From the NCBI GenBank assembly GCA_040007095.1, contig JBDTVS010000004.1, positions 40,149-104,148 on the forward strand: a stretch of 64,000 bases of DNA. Reading direction: 5' to 3'. Source of the DNA: JBDTVS01 sp040007095. Its GTDB lineage: Bacteria; Acidobacteriota; Vicinamibacteria; Vicinamibacterales; CAVVIG01. Position numbers and translations under genes: made by a program. Positions within the stretch are counted from its first letter, which is position 1. Each line of letters starts with the position of its first letter. The notes below the pieces were generated by a model that did no database searches, had not been told where the DNA came from, and saw nothing but the letters and a program-made list of their open reading frames with translations. This document shows positions 15,202 through 23,538 of the stretch, piece after piece.

Positions 15202-18115
15202 AGAACTCGATCCGAACCCCGAGCTGACCCTGGCGCGGGACGTAGGCGTTGCCAGAGGTCGCGACCGGCTGTCCGAAATTAGCCGAGGTGAGCAGGGTCG
15301 TGTAGTTGCCGTAGTTCTTCCAGTTGAATACGTTGAACAATTCGGCGAGCAGCTCGATGCGGACGTTGTTGACGAGCGTCACGCGCTTGGTGATGCGCAT
15401 ATCAACCTTCTCCAGCGGGAGACCCCGCAGCGCGTTGCGCGGCCAGACGGTGCCGGTGGCGATGACCGCAGGTCCCTCCCACCGATCCAGCATCGCGGCC
15501 GGAATCACGATCGGCGCCCCCAGGTTCAGGCGGTTCGCACCCGGTTTGCTGTACGGCTTCTGCGACGTGGTGCCGTTGTAGTAGTTGCCCGACCCGTAGA
15601 AGTACGAGCCGGCCACGGTCATTTGCCACGGCAGGTTGACGATGCCATTCGCCCGGAGTGTGTCGCGCTGGAAATCTGACGATCGCGACCAGTCGGCATC
15701 CGGGTTGAACTGGTTATCGGCCATGTAGCCGAAGCTGGTCGTGTCATCGTTCTTCGCGAACGTCCGCGTATAGGTCACGCCGCCCTGGACGTTGTTCTTG
15801 AACCGACGGGTGAACGAGCTCGAAAGCAGCACGGTCTCGGTCTCGCCATGGCTGTTCAGCAACTGGACCGGGCCGTATGCCGGATTGGGCCGTCCGTAGA
15901 TGGTGGGATCCAGGTTGTAGCCCGTGGCTGGGTTGTAGAAGAGGTTCACGTCACGCTGACGCGTCTGATTGTTCTCCTCCAGCGCCGTCAAGTCGACGTC
16001 GACGCCCATCGACGATCCCAGCTGCTTCTGGAATCCGATCGAACTCTGCCAGCTATACGGGTTCTTGAAGTCAGTGGCGAAGGGGTACGCCAGCTGCACC
16101 GGCGCCGGCGCGCGCCCCGAGAGAAAGTCCTCCGCCGACACACCTCGGGTGGGATCCTCCATGAATCCCGGTCCGTTGGGGAGGAAGACGCCCGCGACCG
16201 ACCGGTTGTAGAACTGCTGGCTGTAGGTCGCGTTCGAGACCGGCGTCGCGTAATAGATGCCGCTGCCGCCGCGAATGACCAGGTCGTTCTTTCCGCCGAC
16301 GTTGTAGGCGAAGCCGAGGCGCGGCTCGACGTTGGTGAGGTCGCGAATGCCCGTCTTATAACCGAAGTCGCCCGACTCGAGGCCGTTGTTGATCTGGATG
16401 ACCGTCGGCGTGACCCAGGGCGGGTTGCTCGCTCCCCAGTCCGCGTCATAGCGGACGCCGAGCGTGATGGAAAGGTTGCTGGCCACCCGCCAGTTGTCGC
16501 CGAACCACAGCGCCAGGGTCGGCCGCGGTGTATTGACCAGATAATCCGGGTTGAAGTTGATATCGAACTCCTGCAGGTAGGGCTCGAGACCGGTGATGTT
16601 CCAGGCCGTCGGGTTGTTCCACTCCGCAGGCGGGAAGCGGGCCTCGAGTTCGGCGGTTGACGGTACCTTGTTGAACACATAGGTACCGCGCCGGTTCAAG
16701 TCCCATATCTTCGTGTCTTTGACCCGCAGGTACTCGGCGCCGAATTTGGTCTCGTGCTTCCCAAGATGCCAGTTCACCTCTGCCCGGCCGCTATAGGTGT
16801 CCTGCCACGTGTAATTGGGATAGTTGTAGATCCCGCCGAGGGTCAATCCGGGAAATTGAAATCTCGGGACGAAGAACGGCGTGTTGTGAAATGGCACGTC
16901 ATTCGACGCCAGCGAATCGTAGAACCACGCGAACTTGTTGATGCCGCCGGTAACCTGCATGGTCATGTTGGTGCCGACCAGATGGTTCCACGTGCCGATC
17001 GCGTTATTCGCATTCGACGTGTAGACCTCCGCCGTTGACGGGTGCTGTGTGCCGCTCGCGATCTGTGACGGGTTCGACACCGACCAGCGCTGCCCGCGGA
17101 CCGAGAGGTTGTCCGTCGATGAGATTTGATAGTCGACGCGGCCGAGATAGTTCTTGTTAATCGCCTTCGACGGCATCTGCCAGGTCTGGTTGGGGAGCAG
17201 CGTCGGCGCCAGGGCCGCGGTGTCCGGCTGCCGCTCGTACTCATACGCGCCGAAGAAGTGCATCCTGTTCACGACAATCGGGCCGCCAAGGGTTGCGCCC
17301 GCCTGCTGGTTCTGGAACGGCAGCACCGTCCCGGTCACTGGGTCTGGCGCGTTGAAGTTGTCACTGCGGAAGAACCCATAGGTCGAACCCTTCAGATCGT
17401 TGGTGCCCGACCGAGAAATGGCCTGCACCTGCATCCCGGTCGACCGGCCCTGCGCGATGTCGAACATGTTCGTCACGATTTGGAACTCGGCGATCGCCTC
17501 GCGGCTGACTTTGGGCTGCCCGAAGCCCGAACCGGCGACTCGCTGCGTGATCTGCTGGCCATCGAGATTCAACTGAAACTGACCATCGTTCGCACCGGGC
17601 GTGTTGGTGATGTTGTTGGCCGTCACCCCCTTGACCATCAAGGACAGTTCCTGCCAGTTCCGTCCCTGGAGCGGCAGTTCCGCCATCTGTCGGCGATCGA
17701 TGTTCCCGGCCACCTGCGACGAGGTGGTATTGACGAGCGGCGCTTGCGAGGTCACGGTAATCGTCTCCTGCAGCGCCGCCACTTTCAGGGAGATTCGAGG
17801 CACCGTCACACTCTGGCCAACCAGCAGTTCGACGTTGGTGATCTCCGTGGTGGCAAAGCCCGATAGCTCGACCCGGAATTTGTACTGGCCGGGCGGCATA
17901 TTGGTGAACCGGTAACGGCCGTCCGCCTCGGCAACGGCGAGTGACTGGACGCCGGTGCTCATCTCGGTGGCGGTCACCGTGGTTCCGGGCAGTACCGCCT
18001 GCGATTCATCGACGACGATGCCCTGCACCGTCGCATTCTGCTGGGCGGCAAGGTGAGGCGGCGGCAGTAGCAGCAGCAGCGCACACGCGATTAAGAAGCG
18101 GATGTAACGGGACAT
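15200..18115 (-). CDS. TonB-dependent outer-membrane receptor with carboxypeptidase-regulatory-like domain
   Basis: A 971-residue protein. Signal peptide residues 1-24 end in AAQQ. Residues about 25-115 form a CarboxypepD_reg-like beta sandwich (VQGIVVDESQAVLPGTTVTA), followed by a plug domain (IDRRQMAELPLQGRNWQEL) and a large barrel ending in a terminal Phe (GVRIEF). This OmpA/Oar-like class is common in Acidobacteria and is thought to import oligosaccharides or other large ligands. The ATG at 18115 has an excellent AAGGAGG site; the longer frame upstream is not needed. A sigma-54-type promoter facing this gene is at 18313-18328. The gene diverges from the DUF1592 cassette across a 1-kb regulatory region. 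Confidence 0.93.
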   Translation of the reverse strand: MSRYIRFLIACALLLLLPPPHLAAQQNATVQGIVVDESQAVLPGTTVTATEMSTGVQSLAVAEADGRYRFTNMPPGQYKFRVELSGFATTEITNVELLVGQSVTVPRISLKVAALQETITVTSQAPLVNTTSSQVAGNIDRRQMAELPLQGRNWQELSLMVKGVTANNITNTPGANDGQFQLNLDGQQITQRVAGSGFGQPKVSREAIAEFQIVTNMFDIAQGRSTGMQVQAISRSGTNDLKGSTYGFFRSDNFNAPDPVTGTVLPFQNQQAGATLGGPIVVNRMHFFGAYEYERQPDTAALAPTLLPNQTWQMPSKAINKNYLGRVDYQISSTDNLSVRGQRWSVSNPSQIASGTQHPSTAEVYTSNANNAIGTWNHLVGTNMTMQVTGGINKFAWFYDSLASNDVPFHNTPFFVPRFQFPGLTLGGIYNYPNYTWQDTYSGRAEVNWHLGKHETKFGAEYLRVKDTKIWDLNRRGTYVFNKVPSTAELEARFPPAEWNNPTAWNITGLEPYLQEFDINFNPDYLVNTPRPTLALWFGDNWRVASNLSITLGVRYDADWGASNPPWVTPTVIQINNGLESGDFGYKTGIRDLTNVEPRLGFAYNVGGKNDLVIRGGSGIYYATPVSNATYSQQFYNRSVAGVFLPNGPGFMEDPTRGVSAEDFLSGRAPAPVQLAYPFATDFKNPYSWQSSIGFQKQLGSSMGVDVDLTALEENNQTRQRDVNLFYNPATGYNLDPTIYGRPNPAYGPVQLLNSHGETETVLLSSSFTRRFKNNVQGGVTYTRTFAKNDDTTSFGYMADNQFNPDADWSRSSDFQRDTLRANGIVNLPWQMTVAGSYFYGSGNYYNGTTSQKPYSKPGANRLNLGAPIVIPAAMLDRWEGPAVIATGTVWPRNALRGLPLEKVDMRITKRVTLVNNVRIELLAELFNVFNWKNYGNYTTLLTSANFGQPVATSGNAYVPRQGQLGVRIEF

Positions 18116-18312
18116 CGGATCCTCCTTCACGAGATGGCAATGACCGAATGAGTGGTGAGGAAAGCGATCGATCACGGTCCGAACGCCGATGCGGCTCTCT
18201 CGATTCTTCAATCGCGCGATCGCGAATCGATCGCTCAGTCTCGAATCGCTTTCCGATGTCGAACCACGATCTCGATCGACGCAGGCGAACTCGGCGCGTG
18301 CAGAAGCGCTGT

Positions 18313-18328
18313 AGCAAGCGCATTGCCA
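18313..18328 (-). promoter_or_regulatory. Sigma-54-type promoter for the TonB receptor
   Basis: Read on the minus strand: TGGCAATGCGCTTGCT. It matches the -24/-12 consensus TGGCACG-N4-TTGCW at all but two defined positions, with the required GG-N10-GC spacing. Transcription would begin near 18302, leaving a leader of about 187 nt before the receptor ATG. Confidence 0.55.
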
Positions 18329-18571
18329 TGGTCGCGGTGCACACGCCTTTCCGAAGGAAACCGCGCTGTACCAGGAGGGCGAGGCGCATCAAGCCGTTCG
18401 CGGCGGGCCGGCGAAATCGACAATGTCGTGGAACCGCGCTCTTCGCTCTCGACCAAAATGTCGAGACGCCGCAGGCGGGGCCATGTGAACGCCGAGACGC
18501 GTCAGCCGGAACACGCGGAGGGCGCCTCGTCCGCGGCGCGACGTTCAATTCGTGTCAATTCACGCGGCAGA

Positions 18572-18587
18572 TCAACAGAACCGTTGA
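18572..18587. promoter_or_regulatory. Palindromic site A (TCAACA-N4-CGTTGA), likely activator or repressor site
   Basis: TCAACAGAACCGTTGA, one mismatch from a perfect 6-N4-6 palindrome. It is 244 bp upstream of the receptor's sigma-54-type promoter and is followed by CG as in the other two sites. A related GCGCGA block lies 35 bp before it, as before sites B and C. Confidence 0.6.
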
Positions 18588-18690
18588 CGTATGGTGGGCT
18601 CTATTGCTGACCGGTCATTCTCCGTGCCGGTGCGCAATGACTCGCCGGCGGGCCGCGCGAACATGCTTGGAGTAGTTCTCAGTGGACCGA

Positions 18691-18706
18691 TCAACAGAAC
18701 TGTTGA
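18691..18706. promoter_or_regulatory. Palindromic site B (TCAACA-N4-TGTTGA)
   Basis: TCAACAGAACTGTTGA, a perfect 6-N4-6 palindrome in the middle of the divergent intergenic region. The preceding sequence GCGCGAACATGCTTGG is shared with site C (GCGCGAACATTCTTGG) at almost the same distance, so the repeated unit is about 54 bp long. Confidence 0.65.
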
Positions 18707-18922
18707 CGGACGAGCGCGCGGCGGCTGCGATCTCAGTAACACCCGCGGGAGCGCGGCGGGCAGCAGGTGGCTGTCGATTCTTCTTGAGTCCCTATCTGTA
18801 TGGCTCTGACCTGTAACTCCGCTATGCCAACGTTCACGCGTTCGCATTCCCGTAATTCGATCGCGTGAATGCTCGTCGCAGAAATGCGCGCGAACATTCT
18901 TGGCGCAGGTTCGAGCGGCAAA

Positions 18923-18938
18923 TCAACACAACTGTTGA
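18923..18938. promoter_or_regulatory. Palindromic site C (TCAACA-N4-TGTTGA)
   Basis: TCAACACAACTGTTGA, again a perfect palindrome in both arms, 134 bp upstream of the sigma-54-type promoter of the DUF1592 gene. That is a typical distance for an enhancer-binding protein site. Confidence 0.65.
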
Positions 18939-19056
18939 CGCGTGCATGTGCGAGCGCCGTGAGCGCGGCGGCGTGCAGGTCGCGACATCGCGCAAGTGCG
19001 CTCCATTCATGCAGTTACTCATCGCGGCTGCGGTGCCGCACCGATCAGGGACATGC

Positions 19057-19072
19057 TGGCCGGCGATTTGCT
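19057..19072 (+). promoter_or_regulatory. Sigma-54-type promoter for the DUF1592 cassette
   Basis: TGGCCGGCGATTTGCT matches TGGCACG-N4-TTGCW at all but two defined positions and has exact GG-N10-GC spacing. Transcription would start near 19084, giving a leader of about 30 nt that includes the GGTGGAG ribosome site of the DUF1592 gene. Confidence 0.55.
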
Positions 19073-19113
19073 TTGCACCACTGCGCAGCCGAAAACCGAG
19101 AGGTGGAGATCGC

Positions 19114-21651
19114 ATGAAGATCAGTGCGGGACATGTGTTCCTCGCCGCATGGAGTGTTGTGGCTTCGACGGCGGTCAGTACTGCTCCGGCAGGGCCATCG
19201 CGGCCGGCACCCCGATCGCAGGGCGTACCGGCTGCCGGGCCGACCGCGTCGGTGGCGCCGCGGGCGCACCCGCTCGAGTCATCGCCTCCCGGCGTGCCGT
19301 CCAAGGCGTTCGTCGACAGCTACTGCGTGACCTGTCACAACCGGCGCCTCAAGACCGCCGGTCTGGCTATCGACACCCTCGACGTGACCAACGTCTCGGC
19401 CGACTCGCCGGCGTGGGAAAAAGTTGTCGTCAAGTTGCGCGCCGGACTGATGCCTCCCGCTGGGATGCCGCGGCCCCAGCCGGCGGCAATCGAGTCGTTC
19501 ACGTCAGCACTCGAGACGGCGCTCGATCGCGCCGCCGACGCCCATCCCGATCCGGGACGCACGGAGACGTTCCACCGACTCAATCGCGCCGAGTATCAGA
19601 ATGCGATCCGCGATCTGCTGGCGCTCGACGTCAATCTGACGACGCTGCTGCCGGCCGACGAGATCAGCTACGGGTTCGACAACATCGCGGGCGTCTTGAA
19701 GTTGTCGCCGCTGCTCATCGAGCGCTATCTGGGCGCTGCCCGGAAGGTGTCACGCCTCGCGTTGGGGACTCCAGGCCCACCCAACGCAGACGTCTACCGC
19801 GTGCCCGACCAGCTCGATCAGGATGTGCGCCTCGAGGGAATGCCGATGGGGACCCGCGGCGGCACCCGCGTCGACTACGTCGCTCCCCGGGACGGCGAGT
19901 ATGTGATCAAGGCGCGGTTGGGCCGCGGCGTTGACTACGACGTGCCGCATTTCCTCGGCGCGCAGCAACTCGAGATCAGCGTGGACGGCGCACAGGTACA
20001 GGTCTTCACCGTGCCGGCCACCCCGGGGGTGACACTGAATCCGGAGCGCGCCGTGGATCAAGGGCGGGCGGCGGCACCGGTCGACCGGGCGGCGCGTACC
20101 GCGGCGCAGACCCCGCGAGACATCGACGCCAACTGGGTGGTGACGATTCCGCTCAAGGCCGGCGTGCACGAGATTCGCGCCACCTTCCCCGTGAAAACGG
20201 GCGCGCTCTCCGAGGGCTTCCGGCGCCCATATCTGAAGCCGTACCTGGGCACCGGCACGAGCGACCAACGGGAGACACGCGAAGGCGCGGCGTTGCGGGA
20301 GCTCGAGATCATGGGTCCCCTCAATCCCGGCGGCGCCGAAGAATCGCCCAGCCATCGTCGCATCTTTGTGTGCCATCCGACCCGGCCCGCCGACGAAGCC
20401 GCGTGCGCGAAAACGATCCTCTCGACGCTGGCGCGCCGAGCCTACCGCCGTCCGGTCACGGACGCGGACGTCAAGGTGCTGCTCGATTTCTATTCCGACG
20501 GCCGCGCCGGCGGCAGCTTCGACGCGGGCATCGACGCGGCGCTTCAGCGTGTGCTCATCAGCCCGTCCTTCCTGCTGCGCACGGAGTTCACACCTCCCGA
20601 TGCACCGCACGCCAGCGTCTATCGCATCAGTGACATCGAACTGGCGTCGCGTCTGTCGTTCTTCCTCTGGAGCAGCATTCCCGACGACGAGTTGCTGACG
20701 GTGGCCACCCAGGGCAAGCTGCACGATCCGGCCGTCCTCGAGCGCCAGACCCGACGCATGCTCGCCGACCCGCGGTCGCAGGCGTTTACCACCAACTTTG
20801 CCGGCCAGTGGCTGTCGCTTCGCCGCCTGAAGGAGATTGTCCCCGATTCGTATCTGTTCCCCGACTATGGCGACACGCTGGCCCTGGCGTTTCAGAAGGA
20901 GGCCGAGCTGTTCTTCGACAGCATCCTGCGCGAGGATCGGCCCGCGCTCGATTTGTTGACCGCGAACTATACCTTCGTCAACGAACCGCTGGCGCAGCAC
21001 TACGACCTCCCCGAAGTGAAGGGCGTCAATTTCCGCCGCGTCACGCTGGCCGACGACAGCCCCCGTCGCGGTCTGCTGGGGAAAGGCGCCATCCTGGCGG
21101 CGACCGCGCTGCCGAACCGGACGTCTCCGGTGGTGCGGGGCAAGTGGGTGCTGCAGAACATCCTCGGGGCGCCACCGCCCGAGCCGCCGCCCAACGTACC
21201 GTCGTTGCAGGAGAACGGCGAAAGGGTCACCAAGGTCAGCACGCTGCGGGAGCGTCTCGAGCAGCACCGCGCCAATCCCACCTGTGCGTCGTGCCACAAG
21301 TTGATGGACCCGATCGGATTCGCGCTCGAGCGCTTCGATGTCGTCGGACGGTACCGGACCTTCGACGAGAATTTCGTGCCGATCGACAGCTCCGGCGTCT
21401 ATGTCGATGGCACCCGCATCGACGGCCCGGCCGGGCTCCGGCAGGTGCTGGTCAATCACGCGCCGCAATTTCTGTCGAATGTGACCGGCAAGCTGCTGAC
21501 CTACGCGCTGGGACGCGGCGTCGAGTCCTACGACGCGCCGGCGGTACGCGCGATCCTGCGGGACGCGGCGCCCGCGAATTACCGTCTCTCGTCACTCGTG
21601 CTCGGCATCGTCAAGAGCCGCCCATTCCAACTGAGGAGATCCGAATCATGA
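19114..21651 (+). CDS. Secreted DUF1592/DUF1588 haem protein (planctomycete-type cytochrome), cassette 1
   Basis: An 845-residue secreted protein. After the signal peptide, a cytochrome-c-like segment holds CVTCH at residues 71-75 (SYCVTCHNRRLKTAG). Then come DUF1587 (LNRAEYQNAIRDLLALD, about 155-172), a carbohydrate-binding-like region (about 240-400), DUF1595, DUF1592 from about 512 (SRLSFFLWSSIPDDELL), DUF1588 from about 668 (NRTSPVVRGKWVLQNILG) and DUF1585 at the C-terminus. A second CxxCH, CASCH at 724-728, lies in DUF1588. The role is unknown in the family; extracytoplasmic redox chemistry on polymers is a common suggestion. Its stop overlaps the DUF1552 start as ATGA. The GGTGGAG site fixes the ATG. 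Confidence 0.9.
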   Translation: MKISAGHVFLAAWSVVASTAVSTAPAGPSRPAPRSQGVPAAGPTASVAPRAHPLESSPPGVPSKAFVDSYCVTCHNRRLKTAGLAIDTLDVTNVSADSPAWEKVVVKLRAGLMPPAGMPRPQPAAIESFTSALETALDRAADAHPDPGRTETFHRLNRAEYQNAIRDLLALDVNLTTLLPADEISYGFDNIAGVLKLSPLLIERYLGAARKVSRLALGTPGPPNADVYRVPDQLDQDVRLEGMPMGTRGGTRVDYVAPRDGEYVIKARLGRGVDYDVPHFLGAQQLEISVDGAQVQVFTVPATPGVTLNPERAVDQGRAAAPVDRAARTAAQTPRDIDANWVVTIPLKAGVHEIRATFPVKTGALSEGFRRPYLKPYLGTGTSDQRETREGAALRELEIMGPLNPGGAEESPSHRRIFVCHPTRPADEAACAKTILSTLARRAYRRPVTDADVKVLLDFYSDGRAGGSFDAGIDAALQRVLISPSFLLRTEFTPPDAPHASVYRISDIELASRLSFFLWSSIPDDELLTVATQGKLHDPAVLERQTRRMLADPRSQAFTTNFAGQWLSLRRLKEIVPDSYLFPDYGDTLALAFQKEAELFFDSILREDRPALDLLTANYTFVNEPLAQHYDLPEVKGVNFRRVTLADDSPRRGLLGKGAILAATALPNRTSPVVRGKWVLQNILGAPPPEPPPNVPSLQENGERVTKVSTLRERLEQHRANPTCASCHKLMDPIGFALERFDVVGRYRTFDENFVPIDSSGVYVDGTRIDGPAGLRQVLVNHAPQFLSNVTGKLLTYALGRGVESYDAPAVRAILRDAAPANYRLSSLVLGIVKSRPFQLRRSES

Positions 21652-23063
21652 TCATCACCAAGAAAGCCCTGCCGCGTCGCACGTTCCTGCGCGGCGCCGG
21701 CGTCACACTGGCGTTGCCGTTGCTCGACGCGATGGTGCCTGCGCTGACGGCGCTGGCCGAGACCCCCGCGAAGCCGGTCTATCGGTATGGCTTCTACTAC
21801 CTGCCCAACGGCGTGGCGATGACGCACACCGACGTGAACTATTGGAAACCCACGACCGTGGGCGCGAACTTCGAGTTCTCTCCGATCTTGAAACCGCTCG
21901 AGCCCTTCCGCGATCAGCTGACCGTGGTCAGCGGGCTGCATCATCGGTCGTCAGAAAGCCTTGGCGACGGGAATGGCGACCACACGCGCAGTACCGGCAC
22001 CTGGCTGACCGGCGTGCACATCAAGCGGACCGAAGGCTCCGACCTGCGGGCCGGCACCTCGATCGATCAGGTGATCGCGTCGCAGTTCCGGAAATCGACG
22101 CCCCTGCCGTCGCTCGAGCTCGCGATTCTTCCCGACGATGTGACCAACGGTGGCGGCTGCGACGCCGGGTACAGTTGCGCCTATCAGACCACCCTCGCCT
22201 GGGCGTCACCGACCACGCCGCTGCCGACACAGAGCAGTCCGCGTCTGGTGTTCGAGCAGTTGTTCGGCGACGGCGGCTCGGCGGCGGAGCAGCGGGCCGC
22301 GCTGCGCGCGAAGAGCAGCATTCTCGATTCCGCGACCGAAGAGATGGCCCGGCTGCGGGCGAAAGTGGGCGCGTCGGACCGCGCCGTGCTCGCCGACTAT
22401 CTGGATGTGCTGCGGGAGGTCGAGCGCCGCATTCAGCAGGCCGAGATACAGAGCGCGCTCTCTCCGCTGCCCGAATACGCGCGGCCCGGACTCGGCGTGC
22501 CCCAGCGATTCGACGATCACACCAAGCTGATGTTCGATTTGCAGTGCCTCGCGTTCCAGGGCGACATCACGAGGGTCACGACGTTCATGTATGGCGCCGA
22601 GCAGCGTGGGCGGATGTACCCGGAAATCGGGTTGAACGAATCGCATCACTCCATGTCGCACCACGGCGACAATCCCGAGAACCTGGCGAAGTACGCGAAG
22701 TTGAACACCTGGCACGTGAGCCTGCTCGGCTATCTTCTGGAAAAAATGCGCAACACCCCGGATGGGGACGGCACGCTGCTCGATCACTCGATGATGATGA
22801 TCGGCGCCGGGATGAGCAATGCGAACATTCATTCGCACATGGACCTGCCGCTCGCGCTGATCGGCGGCGCCAGCGGGCTCAAGGGCAACCGCCACATCGC
22901 GACGCCGATGGGCACGCCGTCCTCCAATCTGCTGGTGCATCTCGCGAACCGGGCGGGCGTCCCGATCGAGAGCTTCGGCGACAGCACCGCCGTGCTCGAC
23001 CTCGATACCGTGCCGACTGGCGGACCGGCGAGCGGGGCTCCGAAGGCGGCCACGAGCGCCTGA
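21648..23063 (+). CDS. Tat-exported DUF1552 protein, cassette 1
   Basis: A 471-residue DUF1552 protein. The N-terminus ALPRRTFLRGAGVTLALPLL is a twin-arginine signal (Arg10-Arg11), implying export in folded form, possibly with a cofactor. The body has the family pattern FYYLPNGVAM, GTWLTGVHIKRTEGSDLRAG and DGTLLDHSMMMIGAGMSN, which resembles sulfatase/phosphatase-like proteins; no catalytic residues are established. ATG overlaps the DUF1592 stop by the ATGA arrangement, and GAGGAG precedes it, so the two are translationally coupled. DUF1552 genes almost always accompany DUF1592 genes, so the products probably work together. Confidence 0.92.
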   Translation: MIITKKALPRRTFLRGAGVTLALPLLDAMVPALTALAETPAKPVYRYGFYYLPNGVAMTHTDVNYWKPTTVGANFEFSPILKPLEPFRDQLTVVSGLHHRSSESLGDGNGDHTRSTGTWLTGVHIKRTEGSDLRAGTSIDQVIASQFRKSTPLPSLELAILPDDVTNGGGCDAGYSCAYQTTLAWASPTTPLPTQSSPRLVFEQLFGDGGSAAEQRAALRAKSSILDSATEEMARLRAKVGASDRAVLADYLDVLREVERRIQQAEIQSALSPLPEYARPGLGVPQRFDDHTKLMFDLQCLAFQGDITRVTTFMYGAEQRGRMYPEIGLNESHHSMSHHGDNPENLAKYAKLNTWHVSLLGYLLEKMRNTPDGDGTLLDHSMMMIGAGMSNANIHSHMDLPLALIGGASGLKGNRHIATPMGTPSSNLLVHLANRAGVPIESFGDSTAVLDLDTVPTGGPASGAPKAATSA

Positions 23064-23141
23064 CAGCCGAGACGGGGCGATGGCGGCGCCTGCCCGACGG
23101 ACGAACCCCGCGCCGCCATCGTCAGGTATGAGGTTGACGTT

Positions 23142-23304
23142 TAGGACCCGTAGATGAATAACGTGCGCATTCTGGCCGCCGATGCATCCCGCCGGGCTGC
23201 GTTGCTCGTCACTTGCATACGCCCGGTATGCGCGCTCCTCGCGCCTTGCCGGGCGGGCGCCTCGACGCCCAGAATTGCACACGTTATTCATCTACGGGTC
23301 CTTC
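23142..23304 (+). repeat. Long palindromic element, copy 4 (22-bp perfect arms)
   Basis: The best-preserved copy. Bases 23144-23165 and 23280-23301 are exact inverted repeats of 22 bp (beginning GGACCCGTAGATGAATAA). The core GCATCCCGCCGGGCTGCGTT starts at 23184, the apex is GCATAC-GCCCG-GTATGC, and the return side has GCCTTGCCGGGCGGGCGCC. It separates the DUF1552 gene from the ankyrin gene, which in the second cassette overlap by 4 bp. Confidence 0.92.
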
Positions 23305-23414
23305 CCCCCGAGTCGTCATGAGCGGGGCACACTCCGTGGAACGAAATCACAACGTTTGAACGTCCTGTTTTCTCAACAGGCACTTTGAGACTTTGCATGT
23401 CACTTTCTAATCGG

Positions 23415-23461
23415 CACACCGAGAAGCACATTGGGCTGTTTCTCGGTGATCTCGGTGGTTG
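23415..23461. repeat. CACCGAGAA palindromic repeat
   Basis: CACCGAGAA (23417-23425) pairs with TTCTCGGTG (23440-23448), and a further CTCGGTGG follows. It belongs to the same loose family as the elements at 46.7 kb and near 40.05 kb. It is intergenic, upstream of the ankyrin gene. Confidence 0.55.
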
Positions 23462-23538
23462 ACCTTGAAACCGAGACACGACCGACGCCATCAACACGTT
23501 GACATCAACGACGAACCAGGCCGACGGAGAAATCAACC

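Noticed and set aside
23491..23502. TCAACACGTTGA upstream of the cassette-1 ankyrin gene as a fourth TCAACA operator
   Set aside because: Its half-sites are only 2 bp apart rather than 4-6 bp and it lacks the following CG and the upstream block of sites A-C.
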